A stretch of 13,463 nt of DNA from Armatimonadota bacterium (GTDB lineage Bacteria; Sysuimicrobiota; Sysuimicrobiia; Sysuimicrobiales; VGFF01): positions 1 through 13,463 of the forward strand of contig VGFF01000057.1 of the NCBI GenBank assembly GCA_016868955.1. Reading direction: 5' to 3'. Of the stretch, positions 1-7,659 are shown piece by piece. A program made the position numbers and the translations under genes. Each line of letters starts with the position of its first letter. Position 1 is the first letter of the stretch. The notes under the pieces are model-generated. The model saw nothing but the letters and a program-made list of their open reading frames with translations. It had not been told where the DNA came from and ran no database searches.

Positions 1-125
1 CGCAGCGATTCCAGCGCAACGCTGAGGTCCTTGGCGATCCGGCTTTGCGACTTCCCTGACTCTTTGACCAGCCGGACCGCTTCCGATCGGAACTCCTTGG
101 GATACGGCTTCTTGCCTGGACCCAT
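1..125 (-). CDS. IS3-family transposase OrfA, N-terminal part (runs off the window)
   Basis: Starts at ATG 125; 41 complete codons are visible before the window edge. The protein begins MGPGKKPYPKEFRSEAVRLV, followed by KESGKSQSRIAKDLSVALESL. This is the start of a helix-turn-helix OrfA (HTH_Tnp_1 type): the K-x-Y-x-x-E-F-R-x-E-A-V-x-L-V signature, then a first HTH helix pair. OrfA binds the terminal repeats and is normally followed by OrfB (DDE recombinase) through a -1 frameshift; that part lies outside the window. A purine-rich ribosome-binding site (AGGAAGGGGG) precedes the ATG and sits in a small inverted repeat at 132-146. Family assignment is good; the subgroup is not determined. Confidence 0.8.
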   Translation of the reverse strand, partial: MGPGKKPYPKEFRSEAVRLVKESGKSQSRIAKDLSVALESL

Positions 126-131
126 CGCAGA

Positions 132-146
132 CCCCCTTCCTGGGGG
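132..146 (-). promoter_or_regulatory. Hairpin over the transposase ribosome-binding site
   Basis: On the minus strand the leader reads CCCCC-AGGAA-GGGGG. This is a perfect 5-bp G:C stem with a 5-nt loop, and the loop plus 3' arm form the only plausible Shine-Dalgarno sequence for OrfA at 125. The stem would partly mask the site and reduce transposase translation. The pairing is seen directly; the regulatory role is inferred. Confidence 0.4.
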
Positions 147-272
147 CTACCCCAAACGATCAGGTGTCCACGACATCGGGTCAACTGCAGGCGCAGATGG
201 AATCCGGGCAGCGGCGCCGAAGCCGGCCGCACCCCACAATTGAATCGCAGACGCGGCAGCAGGCTGACTCAT
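147..272 (-). pseudogene. Truncated ORF interrupted by the IS element
   Basis: ATG at 272 overlaps the TGA of the upstream small membrane ORF (269-271) as ATGA. It is preceded by a strong ribosome-binding site, GGAGG at 280-284, with 7-nt spacing. The reading frame gives MSQPAAASAIQLWGAAGFGA, then AARIPSAPAVDP up to the inferred IS end, and finally stops at 147 inside IS sequence (41 residues in all). The good initiation signals and translational coupling suggest a real gene start whose remainder was cut off by the insertion. The 32 native residues are Ala-rich with one short hydrophobic stretch (about 10-24); I do not recognise the family. It could also be a naturally short ORF. Confidence 0.45.
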
Positions 273-520
273 GCGCGATCCTCCGATCCCGGCGCGAACG
301 CCGTGTACTGTAGGACGAGCACATGGTTCCAGATCGCGCGGGTTAATCCGGCGACCACCGCGCCACCGACCATCAGAGGCCAACTTTCGGTCGCCGTGAT
401 CCACCGGAACACGGCGACCACGGATGCCGTCGCCATTGTCAACGCAACGGCGTTGCGCAGCCGCAGCCGATGCCCAGCCGCCCACCAAACCCAAACCAAA
501 CCGATCGCGGCCGCCCACAA
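269..520 (-). CDS. Small three-helix membrane protein, hypothetical
   Basis: An 83-residue frame with three hydrophobic segments: about residues 2-17 (rich in W, V and A), 23-41 and 49-71, separated by short Arg-containing loops. This is a typical small inner-membrane protein pattern. No family is recognised. The frame is continuous with the gcvPB stop codon (545-547), so it must start downstream of it. The only initiator seen in this frame is TTG at 520, and no Shine-Dalgarno sequence precedes it. An ATG at 537 lies in another frame, and a single-base change near 533 would join it to this frame, giving a start like M-S-H-G-W-P-L-W. The gene may therefore carry a frameshift or a sequencing error. 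Its stop overlaps the next ORF start (ATGA). Confidence 0.5.
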   Translation of the reverse strand: MWAAAIGLVWVWWAAGHRLRLRNAVALTMATASVVAVFRWITATESWPLMVGGAVVAGLTRAIWNHVLVLQYTAFAPGSEDRA

Positions 521-544
521 AGGCCAACCGTGCTCATGAGGTCG

Positions 545-2017
545 TTAGCGGTCCGCCTGCCACCGCAGATCGGGCTGCCGGGCGGCCCGAACCTCATCCA
601 ACCGTCGCACGACCGTCGTGTGCGGCGCCGTCTTCACCAGCTCCGGATTCTCCGCGGCTTCCTTGTCGATGGCGATCATCGCGGCGATGAATTCCTCGAG
701 CGTGTCGAGGCTCTCAGTCTCCGTCGGCTCGATCATGATCGACTCTTCGACGATCAACGGGAAGTACACGGTCGGCGCATGAAAGCCGTAGTCGAGGACG
801 CGCTTGGCGATGTCGCGCGTCGTGACGCCGTTGCGGGCTTTCTGGCGGGTGCCATCGGCGACGAACTCGTGCTTGCAGATGCGGTCGTACTTCACGTTGT
901 ACGTGTCCTTTAGGCGCGCGCGAACGTAATTCGCGTGCAAGACAGCGTACTCCGCAACGTTGCGCACGCCCTCGGCGCCGAGCGTCCGCACGTACGCGTA
1001 GGCACGAACCAAATTGCCGAAGTTCCCCCAGAACGCCTTCACCTTGCCGATCGACTGCGGTCGATCGTAATCGAGGAAGTAGCGGCCATCGGCATGGGAC
1101 ACGACCGGCGTCGGCAAGTACGGAGCGAGGTGCTGCTTGATTCCGACCGCGCCGGCGCCGGGGCCGCCGCCGCCGTGCGGCGTCGTGAACGTCTTGTGCA
1201 AGTTGTAGTGCATAACGTCGAAGCCTTGATCGCCGGGGCGCGTGACACCGAGGATCGCGTTGAAATTGGCGCCATCCATGTACATCTGCCCGCCATAGCG
1301 GTGAATGATCTCCGAGACCTCGTCGATTTGCTCCTCGAACAGGCCGAGCGTGTTGGGGTTCGTCAGCATGACGCCCGCGACGGTATCGTCCATCAGCGAT
1401 TTGAGCTGCTGGAGATCAACGTTGCCGCGCGGATCGGTTCGCACCGTCAAGACCTTGTAACCGACCATCGCGGCGGTCGCCGGGTTCGTGCCGTGGGCGG
1501 AGTCGGGCACGATGATGCTCGTGCGTTGGTGCTCGCCGCGGGCCTCGAAGTAGGCCCGGATGAGCAGCAGGCCCGTCATCTCCCCGTGAGCGCCGGCCGC
1601 CGGTTGAAACGTCACCGTATCCATGCCGCTGATCTCCGAGAGCTCCTCGCCCAGCTCCCAGAGCAGGCGCAGAGCGCCTTGCGCGAGGTCATCGGGCGCG
1701 TACGGATGGAGCCGCGCGAACCCGGAGAGGCGCGCGACCTCTTCGTGCAGCTTCGGATTGTATTTCATCGTGCACGAGCCGAGCGGATAGAAACCTTCGT
1801 CGATCGAGAAGTTCCGGTGCGACAGATGCGTGTAGTGGCGAACGACGTCCAGCTCACTCACTTCCGGCAGGGCCGGCGGCGTGCCGCGCACCATGCCGGT
1901 CGGCAACAGCGTCGACAACGGCACTTCCGGGACGTCCAACTCCGGCAGACCGTGCGCGCGGCGACCCGGCGTGCTTCGCTCGAAGATTAGCGTTGAATCC
2001 TTTTTGACTGGGCTCAC
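545..2017 (-). CDS. gcvPB: Glycine dehydrogenase (decarboxylating) subunit 2, P-protein beta subunit
   Basis: The PLP-carrying half of the split P-protein of the glycine cleavage system. With GcvPA it decarboxylates glycine and passes the aminomethyl group to the lipoyl arm of GcvH in the cytoplasm. It has 490 residues, the usual length. Key features are the glycine-rich region H-K-T-F-T-T-P-H-G-G-G-G-P-G with the PLP lysine at K275, the cofactor-pairing aspartate in Y-M-D-G-A-N (D248), and the N-terminal motif Y-P-L-G-S-C-T-M-K-Y-N-P-K (77-89). The start is GTG at 2017, preceded by AAGGAG about 9 nt upstream. It lies 22 nt after the gcvPA stop, so it is the last gcv gene of the operon. No defect is visible. 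Confidence 0.97.
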   Translation of the reverse strand: MSPVKKDSTLIFERSTPGRRAHGLPELDVPEVPLSTLLPTGMVRGTPPALPEVSELDVVRHYTHLSHRNFSIDEGFYPLGSCTMKYNPKLHEEVARLSGFARLHPYAPDDLAQGALRLLWELGEELSEISGMDTVTFQPAAGAHGEMTGLLLIRAYFEARGEHQRTSIIVPDSAHGTNPATAAMVGYKVLTVRTDPRGNVDLQQLKSLMDDTVAGVMLTNPNTLGLFEEQIDEVSEIIHRYGGQMYMDGANFNAILGVTRPGDQGFDVMHYNLHKTFTTPHGGGGPGAGAVGIKQHLAPYLPTPVVSHADGRYFLDYDRPQSIGKVKAFWGNFGNLVRAYAYVRTLGAEGVRNVAEYAVLHANYVRARLKDTYNVKYDRICKHEFVADGTRQKARNGVTTRDIAKRVLDYGFHAPTVYFPLIVEESIMIEPTETESLDTLEEFIAAMIAIDKEAAENPELVKTAPHTTVVRRLDEVRAARQPDLRWQADR

Positions 2018-2039
2018 GATCGCGACTCCTTTTCGTCTC

Positions 2040-3431
2040 TCAACCGCGCGCCGACGGCGTCATGGCACGGCCGCGGGATCGTGGTTTTCCGCCCGCACGA
2101 GCGAGCGCATCCGCGAAGCGATCCATCTCGTCCTTCGTACGGGACTCCGTCACACAGACGAGGAGATGATTCGCCATGCCACGATAGAATCGGCCCAGCG
2201 GCATGCCCGCGAGGAATCCCTCGGCCGCGAGCCGCTTCGCGATCATCGCCGCCGGTCGTGGCGTCCTCACGACGAACTCGTGGAACGTCGGTCCTTTGTG
2301 CGTGATCGCGTATCCCGGAATGGCGGCGATTCGTTCCTTGAGGTAGTGCGTCTTGCGCAGGCTCAGCTCGGCGACGCGGCGCGCACCGTCTTTTCCGATG
2401 AGGCTGAGATAGACCGACGCCGCGAGCGCGTTGAGGGCTTCATTCGTGCAGATGTTGCTCGTCGATTTCTCGCGGCGAATGTGCTGTTCCCGAGTTTGCA
2501 GCGTCAGCACATAACCCCGCTTGCCATCCGCGTCCACCGTCGCGCCGACAAGGCGTCCCGGCATGCGCCGCACGAAGCTCTGGCGCGTGGCGATGATCCC
2601 GAGGTACGGCCCGCCGAAGTTGAGAGGATTTCCGATCGCCTGCCCTTCGCCGGCGAAGATGTCTACCTCGCAAGCGCCGGGCGGCGCCAGGAGCCCGAAC
2701 GCGAGGGGATCCGCGCTCGCCAACACGAGCAATGCGCCCGCGTCGTGAGCAACGTCGGCGATCGCGCGGACGTCCTCGATCGCGCCGAAGAAGTTCGGCT
2801 GCTGCAGCACGACCGCCGCCGTGCGGTCGTTAACCGCCTTGCGCACCGCGTCGGCGGTCGTGCGGCCGTCCTCGACCGCGACGTCGACGAGTTGAATGCC
2901 GAGCGGCTTCGTATAGGTGGCCAAGACCTGCCGGTACTCCGGGTGCACCGCGCGGCTGATGACGACGCGATCGCGCTGCGTCAGATCGCGGGCCATGACC
3001 GCGGCCTCGGCGACGGCGGACGCGCCGTCGTACATCGACGCGTTCGCGACGTCCATCGCGAGCAGCTCACAGATCATCGATTGGTACTCGTAACCGGCCT
3101 GCAACTCGCCTTGCATCATCTCGGCCTGATACGGCGTATAAGCCGACAGGAACTCGCCACGCGTGACGAGCTGCCAAACCGCGGGCGGGATGAAATGATC
3201 GTATGCGCCCGCGCCGAGGAAGCAGGTGAGCCGATCCGCGTCGCCGTTGGCCGCCGCCAGCTCCCCCAGATAGGCGATGACGCCGGCGTCTCTCAATGCC
3301 GGCCGAAGGTCGAGGACGCGATTGAGTCGCACCGAGGCCGGCACGTCGGCGAAAAGGTCGTCGAGCGCGCGCACGCCGATGACCTCGAGCATGCGGTCAC
3401 GCTCTTTCGGGGTTGTCGGGATGTACCGCAT
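2040..3431 (-). CDS. gcvPA: Glycine dehydrogenase (decarboxylating) subunit 1, P-protein alpha subunit
   Basis: The partner of GcvPB in the two-subunit P-protein; 463 residues from ATG 3431, matching the family. It has the PLP-fold without a cofactor lysine, as expected for the alpha subunit. Recognisable family motifs are F-L-G-A-G-A-Y-D-H (about 71-79), S-A-Y-T-P-Y-Q-A-E-x-x-Q-G (about 95-107), N-F-G-G-P-Y (about 271-276) and R-E-K-S-T-S-N-I-C-T-N-E (about 316-327). TTG at 3434 is in frame, but ATG at 3431 is preferred because AGGAG lies 7 nt upstream. The ATG shares one base with the gcvH stop (TGATG), so the two are probably translationally coupled. The short C-terminal tail is basic and shows no known motif. 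Confidence 0.97.
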   Translation of the reverse strand: MRYIPTTPKERDRMLEVIGVRALDDLFADVPASVRLNRVLDLRPALRDAGVIAYLGELAAANGDADRLTCFLGAGAYDHFIPPAVWQLVTRGEFLSAYTPYQAEMMQGELQAGYEYQSMICELLAMDVANASMYDGASAVAEAAVMARDLTQRDRVVISRAVHPEYRQVLATYTKPLGIQLVDVAVEDGRTTADAVRKAVNDRTAAVVLQQPNFFGAIEDVRAIADVAHDAGALLVLASADPLAFGLLAPPGACEVDIFAGEGQAIGNPLNFGGPYLGIIATRQSFVRRMPGRLVGATVDADGKRGYVLTLQTREQHIRREKSTSNICTNEALNALAASVYLSLIGKDGARRVAELSLRKTHYLKERIAAIPGYAITHKGPTFHEFVVRTPRPAAMIAKRLAAEGFLAGMPLGRFYRGMANHLLVCVTESRTKDEMDRFADALARAGGKPRSRGRAMTPSARG

Positions 3432-3811
3432 CAACCTTCTCCTATGAACTTGCTGTACGCCGACGCATCCATCAATTGATCGAGCTCACCCAGTGCGCTC
3501 GGCTTGACGACGATCATCCAGGCCGCGCCGTGCGGATCGGCGCTGATGCCTTCCGGAGCCTGGGTCAGCGGTTCGTTGACCGCGACGACCGTACCGCTGA
3601 TCGGCGCGCACAGGTCCGACGCCGCCTTGACGGACTCGACGACGCCGAACGGCTGCATGAAGCGGAGCTCGGCGCCGACCTTCGGCAGTTCGACGTACAC
3701 GATGTCGCTGAGCTTGTCGGCGGCGAACTTCGTGATGCCAACCCGCACGAGGCCGTCTTCGAGCTTCGCCCACTCGTGCTCTTGCGAATACTTCAGGTCC
3801 TGAGGGTACAC
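3431..3811 (-). CDS. gcvH: Glycine cleavage system H protein (lipoyl carrier)
   Basis: A small cytoplasmic carrier whose lipoyl arm shuttles the aminomethyl group between the P, T and L proteins. It has 126 residues, normal for GcvH. The N-terminal motif Y-S-Q-E-H-E-W-A (8-15) and the lipoylation region F-G-V-V-E-S-V-K-A-A-S-D are present, with the modified lysine at K62. The C-terminal W-M-I-V-V-K-P region is also typical. The start is GTG at 3811 with GGGAGG 5 nt upstream; the ATG two bases further upstream is out of frame. The gene sits 45 nt after gcvT and overlaps gcvPA by one base. Confidence 0.97.
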   Translation of the reverse strand: MYPQDLKYSQEHEWAKLEDGLVRVGITKFAADKLSDIVYVELPKVGAELRFMQPFGVVESVKAASDLCAPISGTVVAVNEPLTQAPEGISADPHGAAWMIVVKPSALGELDQLMDASAYSKFIGEG

Positions 3812-3830
3812 ATGATCCTCCCGGAATCTC

Positions 3831-3849
3831 CCGGCGTTCGTTCCGCCGG
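3831..3849 (-). other. Inverted repeat between gcvT and gcvH
   Basis: A perfect 6-bp inverted repeat (CCGGCG / CGCCGG) with a 7-nt loop lies in the 45-nt gcvT-gcvH gap. It has no following T-run, so it is not an intrinsic terminator. It could stabilise or process the mRNA between the T- and H-protein genes. Only the pairing is seen; the function is unknown. Confidence 0.35.
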
Positions 3850-3856
3850 ACGAGAG

Positions 3857-4954
3857 CTACAGCTTAGTGCGGCGTGTTCGCCGATAGAACGGCAACTTGA
3901 CGATCTCGGCTTCGATTGAACGGCCACGAACGTCGGCGGCGATCAGCGTGCCCGGCGCCGCGAGCGCCGGCGGCACGTAACCGAGGCCCACGCTCTTTTC
4001 GATCGAGGGGGCGAACGTACCGCTGGTGACCACGCCCGCCGGCGCGCCGTCTTTGAGCAGCGCCGCCCCATGTCGCGCAATGGCGCGCTCGCGGAGCGCA
4101 AACCCGGCAAGAACCCGGGTAACGCCACGCTCCTTGTGTTGACGAACGACCTCTGACCCGACGAAGGTGCGGTCCTCGAGCTTGACCGTCCAGGCGAGGC
4201 CGGCTTCGATTGGCGAGGTGCTTTCGTCCATGTCGTTTCCGTAGAGGAGGTATCCGGCCTCGAGCCGCAGGGTATCGCGGGCGCCAAGCCCGGCCGGCGG
4301 GACCTCTTTCCCGCGGAGCGCGTCCCAGAGCTTTCCCGCCTCGTTCCAATCGACGTACAACTCGAATCCGTCTTCTCCCGTGTATCCGGTACGGGAGACG
4401 ATGGCGCGGACGCCAGCCACTTCCGCGTTGGGCAGGAAGTGATAGTAGCCGATCGTCGACAGGCCCGCGGTCGTCAATGATTGGACGATCTCCGGAGCGC
4501 GCGGACCTTGCACGGCGATCAGCGCAATCTCCGAAGAGGCGTCGCGCACCGACGAACGCGCCAGGTGCGTTTTGACCCACGCGAGGTCGGCTTCGCGCCG
4601 GGACGCGTTGACGACCAGGAGGAATCGATCGGCCGCGAAACGGTAGAGCAGCAAATCGTCGACGATCCCGCCGCGGTCGTTGCACATCGGCGAGTACAGC
4701 GCCTGTCCGTCGACGAGGCGCCGCGGGTCGTTGCACAGCAGCGCATTCAGCTCTTCGAGCACGTGCGGACCTTCAAGCCAGAACTCGCCCATGTGCGAGA
4801 CATCGAAGACGCCGGAGTTCGCGCGGACCGCACGGTGCTCCTCGACGATTCCCGCGTACTGGACGGGCATGTCCCAGCCGCCGAACGGGACAATCCGGGC
4901 TCCGGCCGCCACATGCCGAGCATGGAGCGGAGTCTGCTTCAGTGTTTCGGTCAT
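3857..4954 (-). CDS. gcvT: Aminomethyltransferase, glycine cleavage T protein
   Basis: Transfers the methylene group from aminomethyl-lipoyl-GcvH to tetrahydrofolate, releasing ammonia. It has 365 residues from ATG 4954, the usual length. Family motifs in order: P-F-G-G-W-D-M-P (23-30), V-F-D-V-S-H-M-G-E-F (49-58), G-G-I-V-D-D-L (95-101; the folate-site aspartate is in this pair), R-T-G-Y-T-G-E-D-G-F-E-L (188-199) and G-A-R-D-T-L-R-L-E-A-G (224-234). A longer frame from TTG 4993 exists, but GGAG 5 nt before ATG 4954 and the family alignment favour the shorter form. It is the first gcv gene, 54 nt after the phosphoribosyltransferase gene; no glycine riboswitch fits in that gap. Confidence 0.97.
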   Translation of the reverse strand: MTETLKQTPLHARHVAAGARIVPFGGWDMPVQYAGIVEEHRAVRANSGVFDVSHMGEFWLEGPHVLEELNALLCNDPRRLVDGQALYSPMCNDRGGIVDDLLLYRFAADRFLLVVNASRREADLAWVKTHLARSSVRDASSEIALIAVQGPRAPEIVQSLTTAGLSTIGYYHFLPNAEVAGVRAIVSRTGYTGEDGFELYVDWNEAGKLWDALRGKEVPPAGLGARDTLRLEAGYLLYGNDMDESTSPIEAGLAWTVKLEDRTFVGSEVVRQHKERGVTRVLAGFALRERAIARHGAALLKDGAPAGVVTSGTFAPSIEKSVGLGYVPPALAAPGTLIAADVRGRSIEAEIVKLPFYRRTRRTKL

Positions 4955-5008
4955 CTCAACTCCGAGAATGCTACCTTTGGACTCACGCGACAATCGGACC
5001 CCTGGCCG

Positions 5009-5653
5009 TCACGTCGTGCGATCCCAAGCGGCGCGCAGAATGGCCTTCACCTCTTCATCCGACACTTGATGAAAGTCCTCGTAGGCTTGCCCTACGGCGG
5101 CGAGCTGCGAAGCCTGCCAACGGCAAACCACGTCTTCGCACTCCGACGATAGGAGTGCGAAGACGCTCGGCGGCGCGACCGGAACGGCGGCCACGATCGT
5201 CCGCGCGCCGCGGGTTCGCACGAACCTCAGCGCCGCGATCATCGTCGCGCCGGTTGCGATCCCGTCATCGACGACGATCACGGTACGGCCACGGAGCTCG
5301 GGTGGCCGCCGATCTCCCCGATAAGCCACCAGGCGCCGTTGAATTTCATGCAGCTGGCGAGCCTTTGCCGCTTCGATGTAAACGTCGTCGATTCCGAGCC
5401 CCCGCGCGCGAGGATCGACGCAGGTCGTTCCGTCTTCAGCGACGGCGCCGATCGCCAGCTCCTCGTTGAACGGCGCCGGCAGCTTCCTTGGAACGACGAC
5501 GTCGAGATCGCAGCCCAGCGCGGCCGCGACCTCGGCCGCGACATCCAACCCGCCTCGCGGAATCCCCATGACGAGTCCGCCGGAGTAGGCATGAGGGCGA
5601 GCCCTCAGCGCCTTCGCCAGGTGTCGGCCAGCGTCACGGCGATCGCTGTACAT
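5009..5653 (-). CDS. Phosphoribosyltransferase-like protein (COG1926 type)
   Basis: A type I phosphoribosyltransferase fold, 214 residues. The PRPP-binding loop reads V-I-V-V-D-D-G-I-A-T-G-A-T (125-137). The N-terminal G-I-P-R-G-G (30-35) and the V-V-P-R-K-L (53-58) segment match the stand-alone phosphoribosyltransferases of COG1926. The C-terminal F-H-Q-V-S-D-E-E-V (194-202) is also characteristic. The true substrate of this family is not established, so no purine or pyrimidine salvage role is claimed. The start is ATG 5653 with a purine-rich GAGAGGAG just upstream. It lies 45 nt after the DUF4446 gene and 54 nt before gcvT, probably in the same transcript. Confidence 0.85.
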   Translation of the reverse strand: MYSDRRDAGRHLAKALRARPHAYSGGLVMGIPRGGLDVAAEVAAALGCDLDVVVPRKLPAPFNEELAIGAVAEDGTTCVDPRARGLGIDDVYIEAAKARQLHEIQRRLVAYRGDRRPPELRGRTVIVVDDGIATGATMIAALRFVRTRGARTIVAAVPVAPPSVFALLSSECEDVVCRWQASQLAAVGQAYEDFHQVSDEEVKAILRAAWDRTT

Positions 5654-5698
5654 CTCTCCTCTCGCGGCAGGCGCCGCCTGTCGCTCCGGCTCTTCTGT

Positions 5699-6199
5699 TC
5701 AAACGCTTGCGACCGCGTCCGTCCCTGCGCGGGTTTCCCGAGCTATCGACAAGGCCCGTTTTTCCTCGTCGGACAACGGCACGGTGGAGCGTCCATCCGC
5801 GACTGCCTTCGCGTAAGCGCGCGCGCCATCTCGTCCATTCAGCGCCGTCAGGACGACACCGTCACCGCGATCGTCGAGAAACGCGACCGAGAAGGAGAGC
5901 TTGCCTCCCATCTCCCGAAACGCATCGTAACGAACGACGCCCACGTGTCGCACGGCGGTCGCGATGAGTCTGTCGACCTCCGTCAGCTTGGCGGTGAGTC
6001 GGACCTGCTCGGCGCGGAGCTGGCGCAAGCTCTGCTCGTGCTCGGCGAACGTCTTCGTGCTTTCGTCGATCTGGGTGATTCTTACCGCTCGTCCCAACGC
6101 ACGCAGCCGCCACCCCAGCCACAACACGAGGCCCGCGAGCAGCGCGACCGCGCCGCCGATGATCGGGACGATCGCATCGTGGATCTCCAATGCGGTCAC
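5699..6199 (-). CDS. DUF4446 family membrane-anchored protein
   Basis: 166 residues from GTG 6199. It has one N-terminal membrane helix (about 9-32), then a charged heptad-like stretch likely to form a coiled coil (about 45-82), then a compact domain with V-G-V-V-R-Y-D-A-F (86-94), G-G-K-L-S-F-S (97-103) and L-S-D-E-E (about 141-145). These are hallmarks of DUF4446, a family of unknown function which, as I recall, often lies near parAB in Gram-positive genomes. The GTG overlaps the preceding decarboxylase stop by four bases (GTGA), and a G-rich stretch ahead of it can serve as ribosome-binding site. A longer frame from 6271 would lie inside the decarboxylase and is rejected. Confidence 0.85.
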   Translation of the reverse strand: MTALEIHDAIVPIIGGAVALLAGLVLWLGWRLRALGRAVRITQIDESTKTFAEHEQSLRQLRAEQVRLTAKLTEVDRLIATAVRHVGVVRYDAFREMGGKLSFSVAFLDDRGDGVVLTALNGRDGARAYAKAVADGRSTVPLSDEEKRALSIARETRAGTDAVASV

Positions 6200-7659
6200 G
6201 GGACACCCCCCGCGTTGGGTGTTCGCCACGAGGCGGCGAGTTCCCGCGCGTGTCTTCGCAACAGAGCCCACGCGTGCCAGACGTGTCGGCGCTCGGTGCG
6301 GAGGTGCCCGATCGCGATCCGAAGGGTAAGTCGACTCTTTAGCCGCGTGTGCGATAGGTACGCTTCACCGGTCCCGTTGACCCGGTGCATGAGCACCTCG
6401 TTGAACCGATCGAGATCCTCATCCGGCACACCGCCGGGCACGGCGCGTAGGCAAACGGTTGAAAATGGCACCGGCGCAGCGCGCTCGAACTCGGCGTCAT
6501 CGTCGATCGCGTGCGCGAGCTCCTGGGCCATTGCCATGTGCCCGCGGATCACGTCCTGCATCGTCGTCGTTCCGAACATGCGGATGACCATCCACAACTT
6601 GAGCGCGCGAAAGCGCCGTCCGAGCTGCAATCCGTAGTCCATCAAGTTCGTCGTCGCGTCGTCCGTTCGCAAGTACTCTGGGACGAGCGAGAAAGCGCGC
6701 CGAAGATCATCCGGACGCCGCGTGTAGAACGCTGTGAAGTCGATGGGCACGAAGAGCCATTTGTGCGGATTCACGAGGACGGAATCCGCCCGTTCGCACC
6801 CGGCCAAGACATCTCGATTCTCGGGTACGATCGCGGCCGCGCCGCCATATGCGGCGTCGACGTGCAGCCAAAGGCCGTGCCGCGTGCAAACATCGGCGAT
6901 GGCGGGAATCGGGTCGATGCTCGTCGTCGACGTCGTCCCGACGGTCGCGATGACGCAAACCGGCAACCAGCCGGCGGCTCGGTCCTCCAGCACCGCCGCC
7001 TCCAGGAGGTCAGGTCGCATCCGATAAGCATCGTCGGTCGGGATCTTGCGGACGCCCTCCAACCCGATGCCGAGTGCCACGGCGCCCTTCTCGATCGAGG
7101 AGTGCGCCTGTTCCGACGTGTACACGCGGAGCCGCGGCAGATCGGACCTGCCCGCCATTCCCCGTTCTCGAATGTTCAACCCCAATGCTTCACGGGCCGC
7201 GGCCATCGCGCACAGCGAGGCGATCGACGCCGTGTCCATGACGATGCCAAACAGCGGGGACGGAAACCCCATCATCTTCCGCAGCCAGTCGAGCACGACC
7301 TCCTCGAGCTCGGTCAACGCCGGGGAGGTCTTCCACAACATGCCGTTGAGGTTCAAAGCCGCCGATAACATTTCGCCGAGCACCCCCGGCGCGGAGCCGG
7401 TGATGCCAAAGTAGGCGAAGAACGAGGGGTGGTTCCAATGCGTTACGCCCGGCATGATGACGCGGTCGACATCGTCGAGGATCGAGGCGAACGGCTCCGG
7501 ATCCGCGGGCGGGATCGAGGGCAGGGACGCTTTTACGTGACCGGGTTCCACGTTCGCGAGGACCGGGTACGTCTCGCTGTGATCCAGGTATGCTGCGATC
7601 CACTCGACGAGCGAACCCGCCGCTTCACGAAAAGTCTGCCCGTCCGGTCGACTCGACAC
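6196..7659 (-). CDS. Aromatic-L-amino-acid decarboxylase-like PLP enzyme (group II)
   Basis: 487 residues, full length for the group II decarboxylase family that removes CO2 from Trp, Tyr, Phe or DOPA to give amines. The PLP lysine is K300 in N-P-H-K-W; D268 in H-V-D-A-A-Y pairs with the cofactor nitrogen; H186 in E-Q-A-H-S-S stacks on the ring. Y342 in M-D-Y-G matches the catalytic-loop tyrosine of animal AADC. His plus Tyr favour decarboxylation over the aldehyde-synthase variants. The substrate cannot be told from sequence. The start GTG 7659 shares one base with the stop of the HD gene (TAGTG); no strong Shine-Dalgarno is seen, so translation is probably coupled. Its stop overlaps the DUF4446 start. 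Confidence 0.92.
   Translation of the reverse strand: MSSRPDGQTFREAAGSLVEWIAAYLDHSETYPVLANVEPGHVKASLPSIPPADPEPFASILDDVDRVIMPGVTHWNHPSFFAYFGITGSAPGVLGEMLSAALNLNGMLWKTSPALTELEEVVLDWLRKMMGFPSPLFGIVMDTASIASLCAMAAAREALGLNIRERGMAGRSDLPRLRVYTSEQAHSSIEKGAVALGIGLEGVRKIPTDDAYRMRPDLLEAAVLEDRAAGWLPVCVIATVGTTSTTSIDPIPAIADVCTRHGLWLHVDAAYGGAAAIVPENRDVLAGCERADSVLVNPHKWLFVPIDFTAFYTRRPDDLRRAFSLVPEYLRTDDATTNLMDYGLQLGRRFRALKLWMVIRMFGTTTMQDVIRGHMAMAQELAHAIDDDAEFERAAPVPFSTVCLRAVPGGVPDEDLDRFNEVLMHRVNGTGEAYLSHTRLKSRLTLRIAIGHLRTERRHVWHAWALLRRHARELAASWRTPNAGGVP

Larger units (their letters stand above)
1..175 (-). mobile_element. Left end of an IS3-like insertion sequence (partial)
   Basis: An OrfA-type transposase start lies at 125, preceded by a short leader. 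Read on the minus strand, the leader begins TGTCGTGGACACC at 175. IS3-family elements typically start with TG, so 174-175 is the inferred outer end. The element continues beyond position 1, so the other terminal repeat and the target duplication cannot be checked. The end falls inside a short ORF that begins at 272, consistent with insertion into the gene following gcvPB and the small membrane ORF. The exact boundary is inference. Confidence 0.6.

Noticed and set aside
1881..3479. Long open frame on the plus strand opposite gcvPA
   Set aside because: It is an antisense shadow of a GC-rich gene: Arg-rich, low-complexity translation with no family features.
3857..4993. Longer gcvT start at TTG 4993
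   Set aside because: It adds 13 residues not typical of GcvT and lacks a ribosome-binding site; ATG 4954 has GGAG at good spacing.
4955..5008. Possible glycine riboswitch upstream of gcvT
   Set aside because: The gap is only 54 nt, too short for the aptamer, and no riboswitch core was recognised.
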